Shown in pieces: positions 1 to 11,400 of a DNA stretch of 64,000 nt (its first letter is position 1; each line of letters begins with the position of its first letter). This stretch comes from Baylisascaris procyonis (lineage: Eukaryota > Nematoda > Chromadorea > Rhabditida > Ascarididae): the NCBI GenBank assembly GCA_037389465.1, contig JAZARR010000013.1, positions 32,650 to 96,649 on the forward strand, written 5' to 3'. Under the pieces are notes generated by a model. That model was not told the DNA's origin. It made no database searches and saw only the letters and a program-made list of their open reading frames with translations. A program made the position numbers and the translations under genes.

Positions 1-3000
1 AACTCGAACTCATGCTATTATTCAGAACGGTTTGCTGGCGTTTTGTTTGCTTGTCTTCATTCGTTGATTACAGATTGCTTACTCCCCACTCCCTTCAATG
101 GTATGTATTGTCGCATACCACTTAATAAATGTACACAGTTGTCTTATTTTATATTTTGACCTAATGAACGAATGGATAGAAGGTTGGGAGGAAGGGAGGA
201 GGGGAGGATGTGGACATACTCTTATTTGCAATCTTAGTTTAATAGTGAACCTATCGGGAAGTGGAAGAAAATAACAGTATATACTGCCCTATTTTAATTC
301 ATGAAATCACTAGGTGGTGGTGGGTGGGACGGGATCCGTGTTGCATATTGGATCGAGTCCTTATGATGTGGACATATTAATATGCAAATGAAGCAAAATA
401 ACAAAACCATCAAGCGTAGTGTGTCATTTGTCCAGCCACATCACTCAAAGCCTGTACATTTAAAAGAAGAGAATAGGAAACAATTTAGAACAACTTTTTT
501 CTTCTTCTTCAAAAAAGAAAAATCTTCCTCCATCTTAAAAATTTTTTTCTCTTTTTCCGCTCAATAATAGAAAATTTTACAAATAAATGAGATTTTATCC
601 GTTCCCGATATGTTAACAATTTTTCCCCCTTAAAACAGCGATAAATCAATGTTGGAATTTTTTCACTATAATTAACATATTGATAGTTTTTAAACGAAAC
701 ATTGACAAAGTTTCCTGTAGTTTTTTTTTTACATTGAATGAATTCCATTTATTTTATTGTTAACGATCACAAAAAGGTCATTGAATGAGTGAGTAAATCA
801 ATTTGCTATGTTAAGCTTGTCATTATTTGTGATTATAAATCAGCGATAATCTACAAACATCACTGATTACTCTCTAACAAGTTTAGATTTATCGACCTTT
901 CGCATATACTTCAGTCATATTTTAGTTCGTTAACTAATATTTGAATATATTTTCTAAGACTATTTTTTCAAATTTTAATGTAAATAAATTTGTAGATGAT
1001 ATTCGATAAGAATATAAGATTATCCTAATCGCAGAGTGTAATTCCTTTCCTAACATAATACCCCCTCCTCGGTGTTTAGCGATCATTTTCCTGAAAAATC
1101 CGGAAAAGCAAGAGAGAATGGATCTACAAAAGTTCACTCCATAGATCCATAGTTCACCTTTCAAATGTAGTCGCTCTTTTGAGACCTTCATTCACATAAT
1201 TGCTGCATAATTTCTCTTTCTCTTTTTTTGATTCTTATCCCAACTCCTCCTCCTCACACCACTCTTTCAAATTCAGTCTCTCACTCCAATTCAGCTTCCC
1301 CTCCCCCTTTCTCGAGCCAAAATATGACGACCATGGAAGGTGAATTACGACACTAAATAATCAAATTAGATTGCGGTGGTAGCGCATGCTTATTTACAGT
1401 GGCTATTTCCGGTAGCTTTTGTTGTCTTGTCGAGTGACTACCAACCTTTGTAGTCGGATATTATGAAGAGGTCAAGTATTTTTAATTTTGTACCACAGTT
1501 GTGGAATCTGAATTCATTCAACTTCCACCTGCCTCTTTAAGGCGGATCGAGTCGTGACGAAAGCTATGAAATGTATGACGATTATTCAGTTTCGATGTAA
1601 GATAATTGCTTTCTAGAGTTTTGATTCGCAATTGCACTAGGTGGACTTTTAGTCCGATGCATGTGGGCGTTGAGCAGAACAATTCATGCTGTTTGACCAT
1701 CTGCGATTCGCAGGTGTCTGCTGCTGTTTTTTCTCTCGATTTCAATCAAGTTTTACCATTTTGAAGTAAAAGTGAAAGGTGAGATATTGCAAGTGGAAAA
1801 TATGTTTGGTAAACAAATAAATGGACCAAATATTTATCGGAAATAAATTGAGGACATGAGCCTTTATTCTTCCCGGCAGCAGGTAGTAGGAAAGATTCAT
1901 AGGCAAACAAAAAATCTAACATGGAGATGGAAAAGAAGAAGCTGTTCATTATGAGATTTGTAGGGTTTGATAAAGCATGCAGTACCCTTTTGCTTATATT
2001 TTCTAAGGGAGCAGAAATCACTATAATGATATTTTCTGTCATCCAAGGGAGCATTTTTTTAGAATTCATTTTATCATATGAAAGAAATTTTAAAAGCCTA
2101 CATTATATTGGACAAAGGAATTTTCAAAAAGAAGAGCTTTTATTCGATATGAGATGAATTCTTTTAGCTTTGAGTTGTAATAGTTGGCAAAAAAATTTGA
2201 AGTGAAAGCAGTGCACCTACGCGTATGCACCGAGATATATTTAAAGGAAACTTAACAATCTCCCCTTTCAAGTCGATGGAATAATCTCCGTTATGAACGC
2301 AGAGGAATATTTTCTTGGAGAATAATTACTATAGAAAGCTGTTTAGTATTATGGGCATTATTATGTAAGTAGGAAGTCGATTTATGACTTTGTTCACTCT
2401 GTTCGTTTAGAAACATTCCACTGATTTGAAATTGTTTCTGTGAATAATTATCTGAAGGTGGCTTATCTCAGTTATTCTGCCCGTCATACAAAGGTAAAAT
2501 TTAAGCGATCATGTGATATCTTTCAAGTAAATTGATTATAGTAAGGTTCTCCTTTATATACACTAATTTGCCATCACGCTGGTACAAGGATGGATGGAAG
2601 CACAGTTGAAATTTAAGGAATTATTAATTGCGGAGTTATAATCACGTACGCCATTCATAAGGAGTTTCCATTGCGCTAATCCAGATAAGCACCTGTCTCT
2701 AATGTCCTTATGTTTGAGAATACACCTGAGCGTGATAAAGATATAATAAAGGCGTCCTCTAGAAATTAGGTGTATATTAATTATGTGCGCTTTTCCAAGA
2801 AGATTTGTCGACAGCATCAAGCATAATGACATTTCAGAAGTCTTCGGTGTTTTTTTTAACAGCTGGATTCTTTTTTTCCGTAATTTGGAAGGTTCTTGAT
2901 GGAATGTGGTTTTTCCCGTAATTCAATTCTGTCGCTTCATCGAATAAAAAAATTGAGCCAATTTTCCTTCATAATGTAAAATGAGCGAAATAATTTTTTA

Positions 3001-3109
3001 TTCAAGAGAGCAAACATCTGCTCATCACAGATGTCCATTTTGACATCAGTCATTCCATTTAATCCGCTCGTGCATCAAACCAAACATCCATTTCATGAAA
3101 AAGCGTGAT

Positions 3110-3195
3110 GTTCGGTAAGCAAATGTCCGGCGACCAAGTTCCCGAAGAGGCTATCTGGTGAACAATTGTCCGGGACTAAATATTCGGCGATCCTA
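3110..3195. repeat. Degenerate ~15-bp tandem repeat (TCCGG-GACCAA type)
   Basis: About six imperfect units of 13-15 bases follow each other. The clearest are GTTCGGTAAGCAAAT, GTCCGGCGACCAAGT and GTCCGGGACTAAAT. The shared pattern is a TCCGG-like core, then GA, then a CAAAT-like end. Two middle units are strongly diverged. This is a minisatellite-like array; no function can be read from it. Confidence 0.6.
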
Positions 3196-6100
3196 GGCAA
3201 CGTGGAGTTATCTATTTCCTGCGTGACGATGTGTTGCAGGAACAACGCTGTTTGCACTGTTTACGTGGAATATGGAATGAACGTTTTCAATGTACCAATA
3301 TTTCAAAAAAATAGAAATCCTCAAATTAAAGATATGCGCAGAGTTATACATCACAAATTCATAGCGCTATTATTTAGATGTTTGTTACTTCGCATCGATA
3401 AATTGTAGTTGTGGAAAGGTTATTTTGAAAACTAAAAATAGTTCCATCGATGTAAAATTTAAACTAAAGTTATTAAATTACAGGTTAAGTTGTTAGCAAC
3501 ATGAACGACGAAGAAATATTCCACTGATTCTGATAGGATTTGTTCATTTCTATTTTGCCTTCGAGAAACAATCCAATAAAACATATGAAACTATCTACTC
3601 ATATTTTAAATGATATGATCGCTTGCATAAATAATGGAATTTGCACTTTAAAAAATTGTGAGATTTACAAGTTTTTTGTTTAATTTCTTATGAAGTGGAA
3701 CTTTTTGGTTTATTAATTGGTTTTTAATGAAATTTAATAAAGTTTTCCAATTTTACAAATAAAGTTTGCAATTAATGAATAGGATCACTTTACAAACAGA
3801 AGTTGGACTAGTTCTGATTTCGTGACTGAGGTTTAAAAATTTGCAATTTTTCTTCAGCAATTAGAGAACTAGTGTTTTTGGATCGAATAATAAAGGACAT
3901 GATTTTTTCTAAGTTGGATTATTTTCATTTTTTATTTTTAAGTGTATTTTTGGAAATAATGAAAAATTCTTAGTCGCTTGCGTGTTAAATTTGACGCTCT
4001 TAACAAAACATTTGAAATTCCCTTCTATTCCATCTCAAATTTAATCTAAAAACATCACAAATAACTGCCATGTTTTACAAATTATTGTGGAAATAAATTC
4101 GAATATTCGACTGATTTCATTACACAAATCATTTTGTTGGATTGTTCTTTGTGTTTTCTCTGATGAACGTGACTTCAACAATAAGATATTCCTCTCTAAC
4201 AGCCGATATTGACGTCAACACAAAATTCCCATCATTAAATTATGTGCTATTCATAAGAGAGCTATTCTAATCACCTAATATTATGTTTTGCAATGCATCA
4301 GTATGATTATTGATTGATTCTATTCATCCTTAGTTCAGCTTCAATAAATGTTTAAGAAATGCCTAATCTTCTTCTATATGAAAGTATTACTGGGTATTAA
4401 GAAAACCTGCGTTTTAATGAGTTTTCATGTGCAGTGCAAAATAGACTAACGGAATCTATTTGTTGCCTGTCAACGTGTGTGTCTGTCTGAAGTGCTTTTA
4501 ATTGAAACTAGATGAAATATAGATATATGAAATTTGATGGATATAATGGATATGCATTTTTGATGGTTTCTCCGGCCCAAATGAGCGCATATGAAAGTCT
4601 TGGCATATCAGTTTATAACTTCAAAAGTTATAAATTGAGTTTTTTGGATTATTTTAAAGGTTAGTTCAAAAGTTGTAGGTTATTACCAGTTCTGGCACAG
4701 TCAAAATGAGCCGACTATTAGCATCTACGAATTAGCTTTCGGACACCCCTCCCCCAATCCTGGAAACTGACATCTAACCACCCATTCTCTTTGGCTATTT
4801 CTAAGCTCAACAGAAATTTTGTGATGCAAATTGTTGACTTTCGCTTTTTTATAGTTCACTATCAGGACTGAATTCAGTAAAAGCAATGCAGACTCGTTGG
4901 TGAGTATTCGTTGCCTAGATACTAAACTCTTAAACTCATTTTTTTTCATCAACGTTTCCCACTCATTTGGTCTTGCAGAATATGGTGCCTGCCTGTCTTG
5001 ATTTATTAATGCATCATCGTTCCTTGATCGCATGATTTCTTTTATTTTGTAACAAAATGCGCGAAATGATTGCTCAGTCGACTGTGACAAATTTGATTAC
5101 CTCATGAGATTGTCCAATAAAAATCACTATTTCATCGTTTTTGTTGCTTAAGAATTTCATAACTCATTAGAATTGAAGTTATTCATACTAAATGCATTAT
5201 GATTGAGCATCATTGAGTAATAGATAGTACAACTGTCTCTATAAAGATCAAGAAAATCACCAATATCCGTCTCTCTTTTGAACTTTTCCTTCATTTCCAC
5301 TTTGAACTTTGAGTAATTTTCTCCATCGAAAAGTGTTTTCCGATGTTGAATTTTACGACACACACATATTAGCATATATTTTTCTATTCGAAACAAACAG
5401 CAATCGTTGCTTAATTGAATTGAATGAATAATAATAAAGGGAAAAATTATATAATAACGAGCAATATGCTTTAATCTAAATCGATTGAAATATTGCCAAA
5501 ATAAATAAGTAGGAATTTTTAAATTGGTCGAGTTATATTTAATCTATTAATTTCAAGCATTACAGAAAGGATTGGAAAATATTAGAAGAATTCAGCACAA
5601 CTTGACATTCTTCTATTCTGCTTTAATGGATTTAGTCCTCTTTTAGGATATTTAGGATCATTGAGTTATTTAGTAATTGTCAGAATGTTTTCTCTTCTCT
5701 TAGTCGTTTAACGCAACCCAACGTGTTCACATATATGTAGTAAACGATCACATAAGATCACATGTTATTTCAACGGCATCAATGAATCAACGAGATTTTT
5801 ATAAGATTTCAATTCTTGTTTCATTAAATGACTTCTTTCCCCTCTTTCATAAATTCTGATGGATACCAAATGAGGATTACTTCACCGCATGTCGATTCTT
5901 AATAAATATCGAACAGAGATTAAAGTGCTCGAGTTCGAATCCTTGGTAAATGTTGACCAAAGAATGTAGCACTGAGAACTTCATCCAAACCTAAACGCCG
6001 AAACTAAAAAATATAAAAACTGGCATCGGAACGTTGGAAGTTGGAAGTGAAGTATGCAAATGCAGTTCAATATTAGGTGCTTTCTCATTTTATCAGCAAA

Positions 6101-6628
6101 TGAATTTCATATCTATTAAATCCACATCCTTGAGAACAATTGATGCACTTAAAGTCAAGATTGTTGTAACCGACGAATACACAAAAAGAAGAAGAGTGAT
6201 GTATATCACTATGATACATGTATAACCTGTGCTAGGTGATTCCAGTAAAGTCGCGCTAACCGTTCTCCACTAGTGGTCATAAGTGCTACTATCGTCAGAT
6301 GCTAGAGTTAACCGCTTCGAATACCTTCCTTGAGCATGTCAAATACATTCACGAAATAATATAATATTCTCGATTTGGTTTTATCGCACAGAGATGTCGT
6401 TGTCTCAGATGTGTTTGTTTATGACCGTATTAGTAACCACTGCATCGTCTCATTTTATTTATAATTATGAATGCATCATCTTTTTTACCGCTACGTTTTG
6501 AAAACAAGCGAATTGTGGGGAAATAAGTTCCTTCTTATAGTTCTTTTGAATAACTGCAATCGAGCCGTTTTGGAAAATTGCCATCAATGCGTGCATTGCA
6601 ATGCCTTCGCCCCTAAAAAAATTGCGGT

Positions 6629-6660
6629 CCAGCAGCCATTATAATAATAACGGCTGCTGG
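6629..6660. repeat. Near-perfect 32-bp hairpin
   Basis: The arms CCAGCAGCC and GGCTGCTGG pair perfectly over 9 bases. After one A-C mismatch four more A-T pairs follow, leaving a 4-base AT loop. The GC-rich arms stand out against the AT-rich surroundings. There is no T-run of the kind that would suggest an RNA polymerase III terminator, and no open frame around it. It could be the remains of a small palindromic element or an RNA hairpin. Confidence 0.7.
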
Positions 6661-7816
6661 ATAATGATAATTTAGGTATTCCATTACAATTTCTGCAAAC
6701 GCTTCATAAAGGAACTTCGACTATTTCACAAAGAAACTATTTTATCAACTACGGGAATTCGCGGATATGGAATGCAGTTGCAAAGGAATGCCTTCGTCTC
6801 AACTAATCACAACTCATTTTCTCGTTTGCAAAAAGCACACAATATCAACAATGTGCTGCAGCAGTGCTTAACTTTGACGAGCAATTGACCATTTGCAATT
6901 AACGTAAAGCTGAATTACTATGAACCCATATCAGCATATAAGAATGCGTTTCTATCCTTTTTCAATCATAAGACTAATGTTGATGTGACTTTCAATGCGT
7001 ATATTGGTTAAGGAATACCTCAAAATTGTCAAGTCAGGTGTCGCGCACATCTGATTAGCATTGTTCCTGGAGAAATATGCAGCCTGCTATCATTGATATT
7101 GTCTCATAGATTCCACCTATTTACTGCATTTGTCGCGTTCTCCCACATTTGAAAACAAACGCTAATTGTGTCTCTTTTCAAAGAATCTCTAGGAATTGAG
7201 ATGTTAATTATCGATCTATCAGTCCAACAAATAATTTAATCAAGACAATGGAGTTCACAATCAGGCACCTATTTGTCAACCATTTCAATTTGTTCTTCCC
7301 CTACCAACTTGGTTTCCTATTAAACGCTTGGCAGGGTCGAAACTGCCTACTCAACAATCAGATATCTCCTCCGCTATGAGTGCCAACAGCTGCCTGGGCG
7401 CTATATACACAGACTTTGTTAAAGTATATGGTACCTTCTTACCCAAGGTTGCTTCACAAGCCCACTTATTATGGAACAAATCAACTGTTACATTAATGCT
7501 GCGAATAGTCCCTCACGAATCGGAAGCAGCCCGTCACTGTGAATAATTCCATCCTCAAGAGTGTTTAACTCATATCTGGGTGTCGCAATATGCGGTACTT
7601 GCGCCTTTACTATTCCTAATATGCAATAACAACCTGCCAGAACAACTAGTAAGTGTCAGTTGTTTTTGCGTATGAAACAAGCTTGTGTAGCTGTGACAGG
7701 AATGCCGAATCGTTTCGGCCGTCACTGTCTCTCACCAGGTGGTGTGAGTGAGATTGGAGAATGGTAATTCACTCGCTGAATATTGGAATGCTCACTGTGG
7801 TTCGCAGAATCTGTAG

Positions 7817-8266
7817 ATGGACCACTTGATTGATGCCACAACCACAAATGCAGTTGGGGTTGTTCGTGAGGTTGTGAAAAAGTTGTGCTACCTTGAGTAC
7901 TACCTCTCGATTGCTTATAAAATATTCAAAGACTTCTTTAATGTGAACATCTCCATTTCATTTGTTGGAGTTAGCAATGAAAAGAGGGGTCACCGTTTCA
8001 AACCAAACGTTTATCCATTCATTGTTCGCTAAATGCGATCGTTATTCATTCTCTTTTCTAATATACAGCGTTTGGAATGTACTGCCAGCCGATATAGTCC
8101 TGGTGTTCAGTTGTTGCTTCCAAATCGCTCTTTTATTTACCTCATCCAGCCTTTTCCTAACATCGGCAATTCATCACTTCCGCTATGGTTTGCCTCATAC
8201 TCTTCAAAACGATATTAGTGCATGTAATGCCTTTGATTTGCTTTTTCAGTAAATAAATAAATAATA
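7817..8266 (+). mobile_element. Decayed non-LTR retrotransposon: reverse-transcriptase C-terminal tail
   Basis: Two overlapping frames together show the tail seen at the C-terminus of CR1/jockey-like reverse transcriptases. Frame one (7817-8032) holds an AYKIFKDFF-like segment, from about 7913, followed by KRGHRFKP. A frame change near 8030 then gives SFLIYSVWNVLPADIV, which fits the family pattern F-S-R...WN-x-LP-x-x-V. The copy ends in an (AAAT)n tract at 8250-8266, as is common at 3' ends of such elements. In-frame stops and the frameshift show that it is dead. A frame at 7328-7546 (YTDFVKVYGTFLPKV) may be an earlier piece of the same element, but that is weak. The clade (CR1, L2 or other) is not resolved. 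Confidence 0.6.
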
Positions 8267-8395
8267 TAGTGTAACGCTATATTTTATTTGCAAAAGTTCA
8301 GCATATCGTTTGTGTTCTTTCGATACGATCGTGATGTTTTGCATTTAATAAATTCTAAAATAATATAAAATTGATTATTATTTCAGCTTAACTTG

Positions 8396-8473
8396 ATGTG
8401 CAATTTAATGGTTCATATCGAGCGTGCAGTAGTTGGTGTGCTTCATTTACTGATTGCATACAAACAAATGTGA
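8396..8473 (+). promoter_or_regulatory. Upstream ORF overlapping the next start codon (TGATG)
   Basis: A good acceptor (TTATTTCAG, ending at 8386) is followed by an ATG at 8396 that opens a 25-codon frame. It ends in TGA at 8471-8473, and the ATG of the secreted-protein model starts at 8473, so stop and start overlap as TGATG. No upstream exon is visible, so the acceptor could receive a spliced leader. If the transcript starts there, ribosomes would meet this short frame first. This reading depends on the gene model being right. Confidence 0.35.
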
Positions 8474-11400
8474 TGCTGCTAATTACTCTTCTATTAACAC
8501 TCATTGGTGAGTGTATTAACGCAAAAGTGAACCGTAGTCGAGCACTGGAATTGAGGAATTGGGAACCCGACAACTTTATAAGGTATAATATGAAATACAC
8601 ACTTATTCGTCACATATTTTTTAAATAGTTTATTTTGCGTTTATTTTAGTATAATTATAAGCAGTTAGTTTTCTGACTCTATGTAATTTAGTCATGTCTG
8701 AATTGATTTCCTTCTTCTATTCCTTAATTCAGTCTTTATTTAAGTTTATACCTCTCACTAATCTTTTTCACTTTTATACAAGCAGACACTTGTTAACGAG
8801 TAATAAAGTTTGAGCATGAAGCAAGGGGAATATCTATTGTATAAATTGTATAAATAAAGATCGTGTTTTTTAGAGGTGATTGAAATGAAACGATGTATAT
8901 TCTAAAAATTATTTCTTTGATGCGTGAAACGTGAAAAGTTTATGAAAAGTCTAGGCTTTTAAATTTTTCGAATATTTTTGTAGTCTAAATGTGAAACTTT
9001 TTTTTTATAATTTGAAAAGTTTTGAAAACTTTGTTATCTGCGAGAGAATGCCGAAGGCGGCCGATAATAAAGAAACGCACTATATTAATATGTTTATATG
9101 AAATCCGAAATAGATACTATGAAGTTGGAGAATAGTTGAGCCGATGCCGTAGAGTTGGGCTCAGTCGAATTCAGGTGCATATTCTGTTTGGACTACGATG
9201 ACTATCAGGGTCTTTCGATTTTTGGTTGCAGTGTCGCTACACCATTAACATGTTTCGGCAATTCATGCTATATGAGTAAGTATCTTTTATAATTGCCTTT
9301 TTTTGTTTTAAATTTCGAATGTCATTTAATAACATATCAATTTGCCGTTTGAAAAGCATCTTTACGCTTGGCTATCCTTTTATCGTACCGCAAACTTGGT
9401 CAATCGATTTTCTACATGCGTGTGTAGGTCTTAGGATTGCACCGCGAATACGGTTCAGGTATCAAGACCTTTGGTTCCTTGCTTTTTTTTTTCTGAAGCA
9501 CTGGTTTATTTGGCTTTTTTAGTTGAAATTCTTGCTGTGCGAGCCTATTTCACGTGCGTGCATGTCTGGTTTTGTTTTGTTTTTTTGTTGTTTTTTTTTT
9601 GAGCTAACATCACAAATAATGATGCACTGGATTCGTATTCATCAAAAGAAATGGTCGGTTTTTGTAATTACAATTCGGAAGTGAATCGGAATAGAGCAGG
9701 ATGAAGAGACAAAATGTTTGAGCCACTATTGTTGGATTTCGCATTTCAGATCTATCAGTCTCTCCTATTTCCTCACTCAATTTCCCGTCCACTTCCTTGC
9801 ACCCTTCAACGATGCGAAGGATGTGGAAGGAATCTATGAATCGCTATTTAGCTTGTATTCACAGATAAGATGGAACCTGAATAGGGATCTGCAGTCTCGG
9901 CTACTCAATAAGCAATGCAATGATATTTTATTCAACGACATAGATTATCTCCTCTCCCTCATCGCAAGAAGTGAATGGCCATTCCACCCTATCACCCAGC
10001 TTGTTGATGAGAGAAGACGAAAACCTATGAATGTTCACAACTTTGAACTGAAATATATTAAAATTAGGAAAAGTAATGCCCAATATGAATCAAAAATTTT
10101 CTTAGATCTCGCCTTCCTCTCATTTTCTCACCTCGCTGTTCATGTACAAGAGGAAGCAATAAAAGGAAGATAGGCTTATCAGTATCACATCAACAAATCT
10201 CATGAGTGGAATTCTGCTGAAATCTGCATATTGTCTAGCTAATTTGAGTCTAAAGTCAGTTCTACTAAAATTTCCATCTTTGCTTTGAAGCAAAGAAAGA
10301 AGAATTCCTCAATTTGCTCATAAAAACGGATCACATGGAAGAGGGTGGTCGAATGATAGTGTTATTCCAACACAACATACGACAGTGTTACTCCAGCACA
10401 CTCTGATTCCACTTCAGGAAGTACAGTATTCCCATTTTATCCAATATTTTCCATGGGATTTTCGAAAATTTCTAGAGATCTGCAAGTTTCGAATTTTTGT
10501 GCTTTAAATTTTTTCTAATTCATATCATTTGTTCCCCTTTATTGTTTTTATATTTCATAACTACTCAATAACTAATGTAGTAATATTTTTGAGGGCAACA
10601 TAAGAAGAACAATTTTTTCCTTTATACAAGTGGGTGCCTTAATTTTACGAGTGACGAATATGAAATATTATCGGAGAGGAGACGTGCCGGCCGTGTTGTT
10701 CGAGGTGCCACTGGAAGAGAGACTCAACTATGCGAGGTAAGCTACTCACCTTTAAGCGTTTTACATTTTTTCTCAGTAAAATAAATAAATTACGAGAGAT
10801 ATTTGTAAATCAAACAGATATGAAAAGAAAACTGATAATGAGGCAAGGTGTTAAGCGCAGCTTTGTTGCCATCACTTCCTACATATCGCCGTTATCAATA
10901 GAAATTGAGATGATTTCTCCTTCCTACTCTCAAATTTCCTTTTCGGAAACGATGCGAGGATTTAGATTTTGCATGTTAAATTATGCCTTTTTCGCATGTG
11001 CTGAGAATTGAATAGGTTATGTTTTGAACTTTTGAAGCAGTTGAAGAGATGCTCAGTACAGTTGAAGAGATGCTCAGTGGCAAACTTTTACCATTCTTCT
11101 GTTCAGACGCTGAAGTGATGAAGAGGAAGTAGTGGCGAAATAGTCAATGATCGAGCGTAAGGGGGCCGTCTTATAGATACGGAAATCCAAATGAATGAAC
11201 GAGAAAGGGTCCTCCCACCTCTAAGGCAAAGATGGGAAGGTTGAAAGGGATGGCCATTCCACAAATTCTGTTCCTGAATCACATTCGCACTGTAGTAAAT
11301 GATGTCTCATGGCATGAAACTGATTGTTCAGTTCTGCACTTTTTTATTCCATATATCTTGTTCACAATCTTGAGCTTATTACAATTTTTGTTCACCGCAG

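Larger units (their letters stand above)
1..7300. other. Left flank without a recognised gene
   Basis: I see no exon chain that I can assign here. The sequence is AT-rich with many short open frames. The longest is a 121-codon frame at 4725-5090 on the minus strand, next to a 79-codon minus frame at 5157-5396. Neither resembles a family I know, and I could not join them with in-phase splice sites. The stretch holds a degenerate short tandem repeat near 3.1 kb and a near-perfect hairpin near 6.6 kb, both listed separately. Confidence 0.6.

Noticed and set aside
5925..5960. tRNA B-box-like sequence (GTTCGAATCC)
   Set aside because: No A box, stems or anticodon arm could be found upstream.
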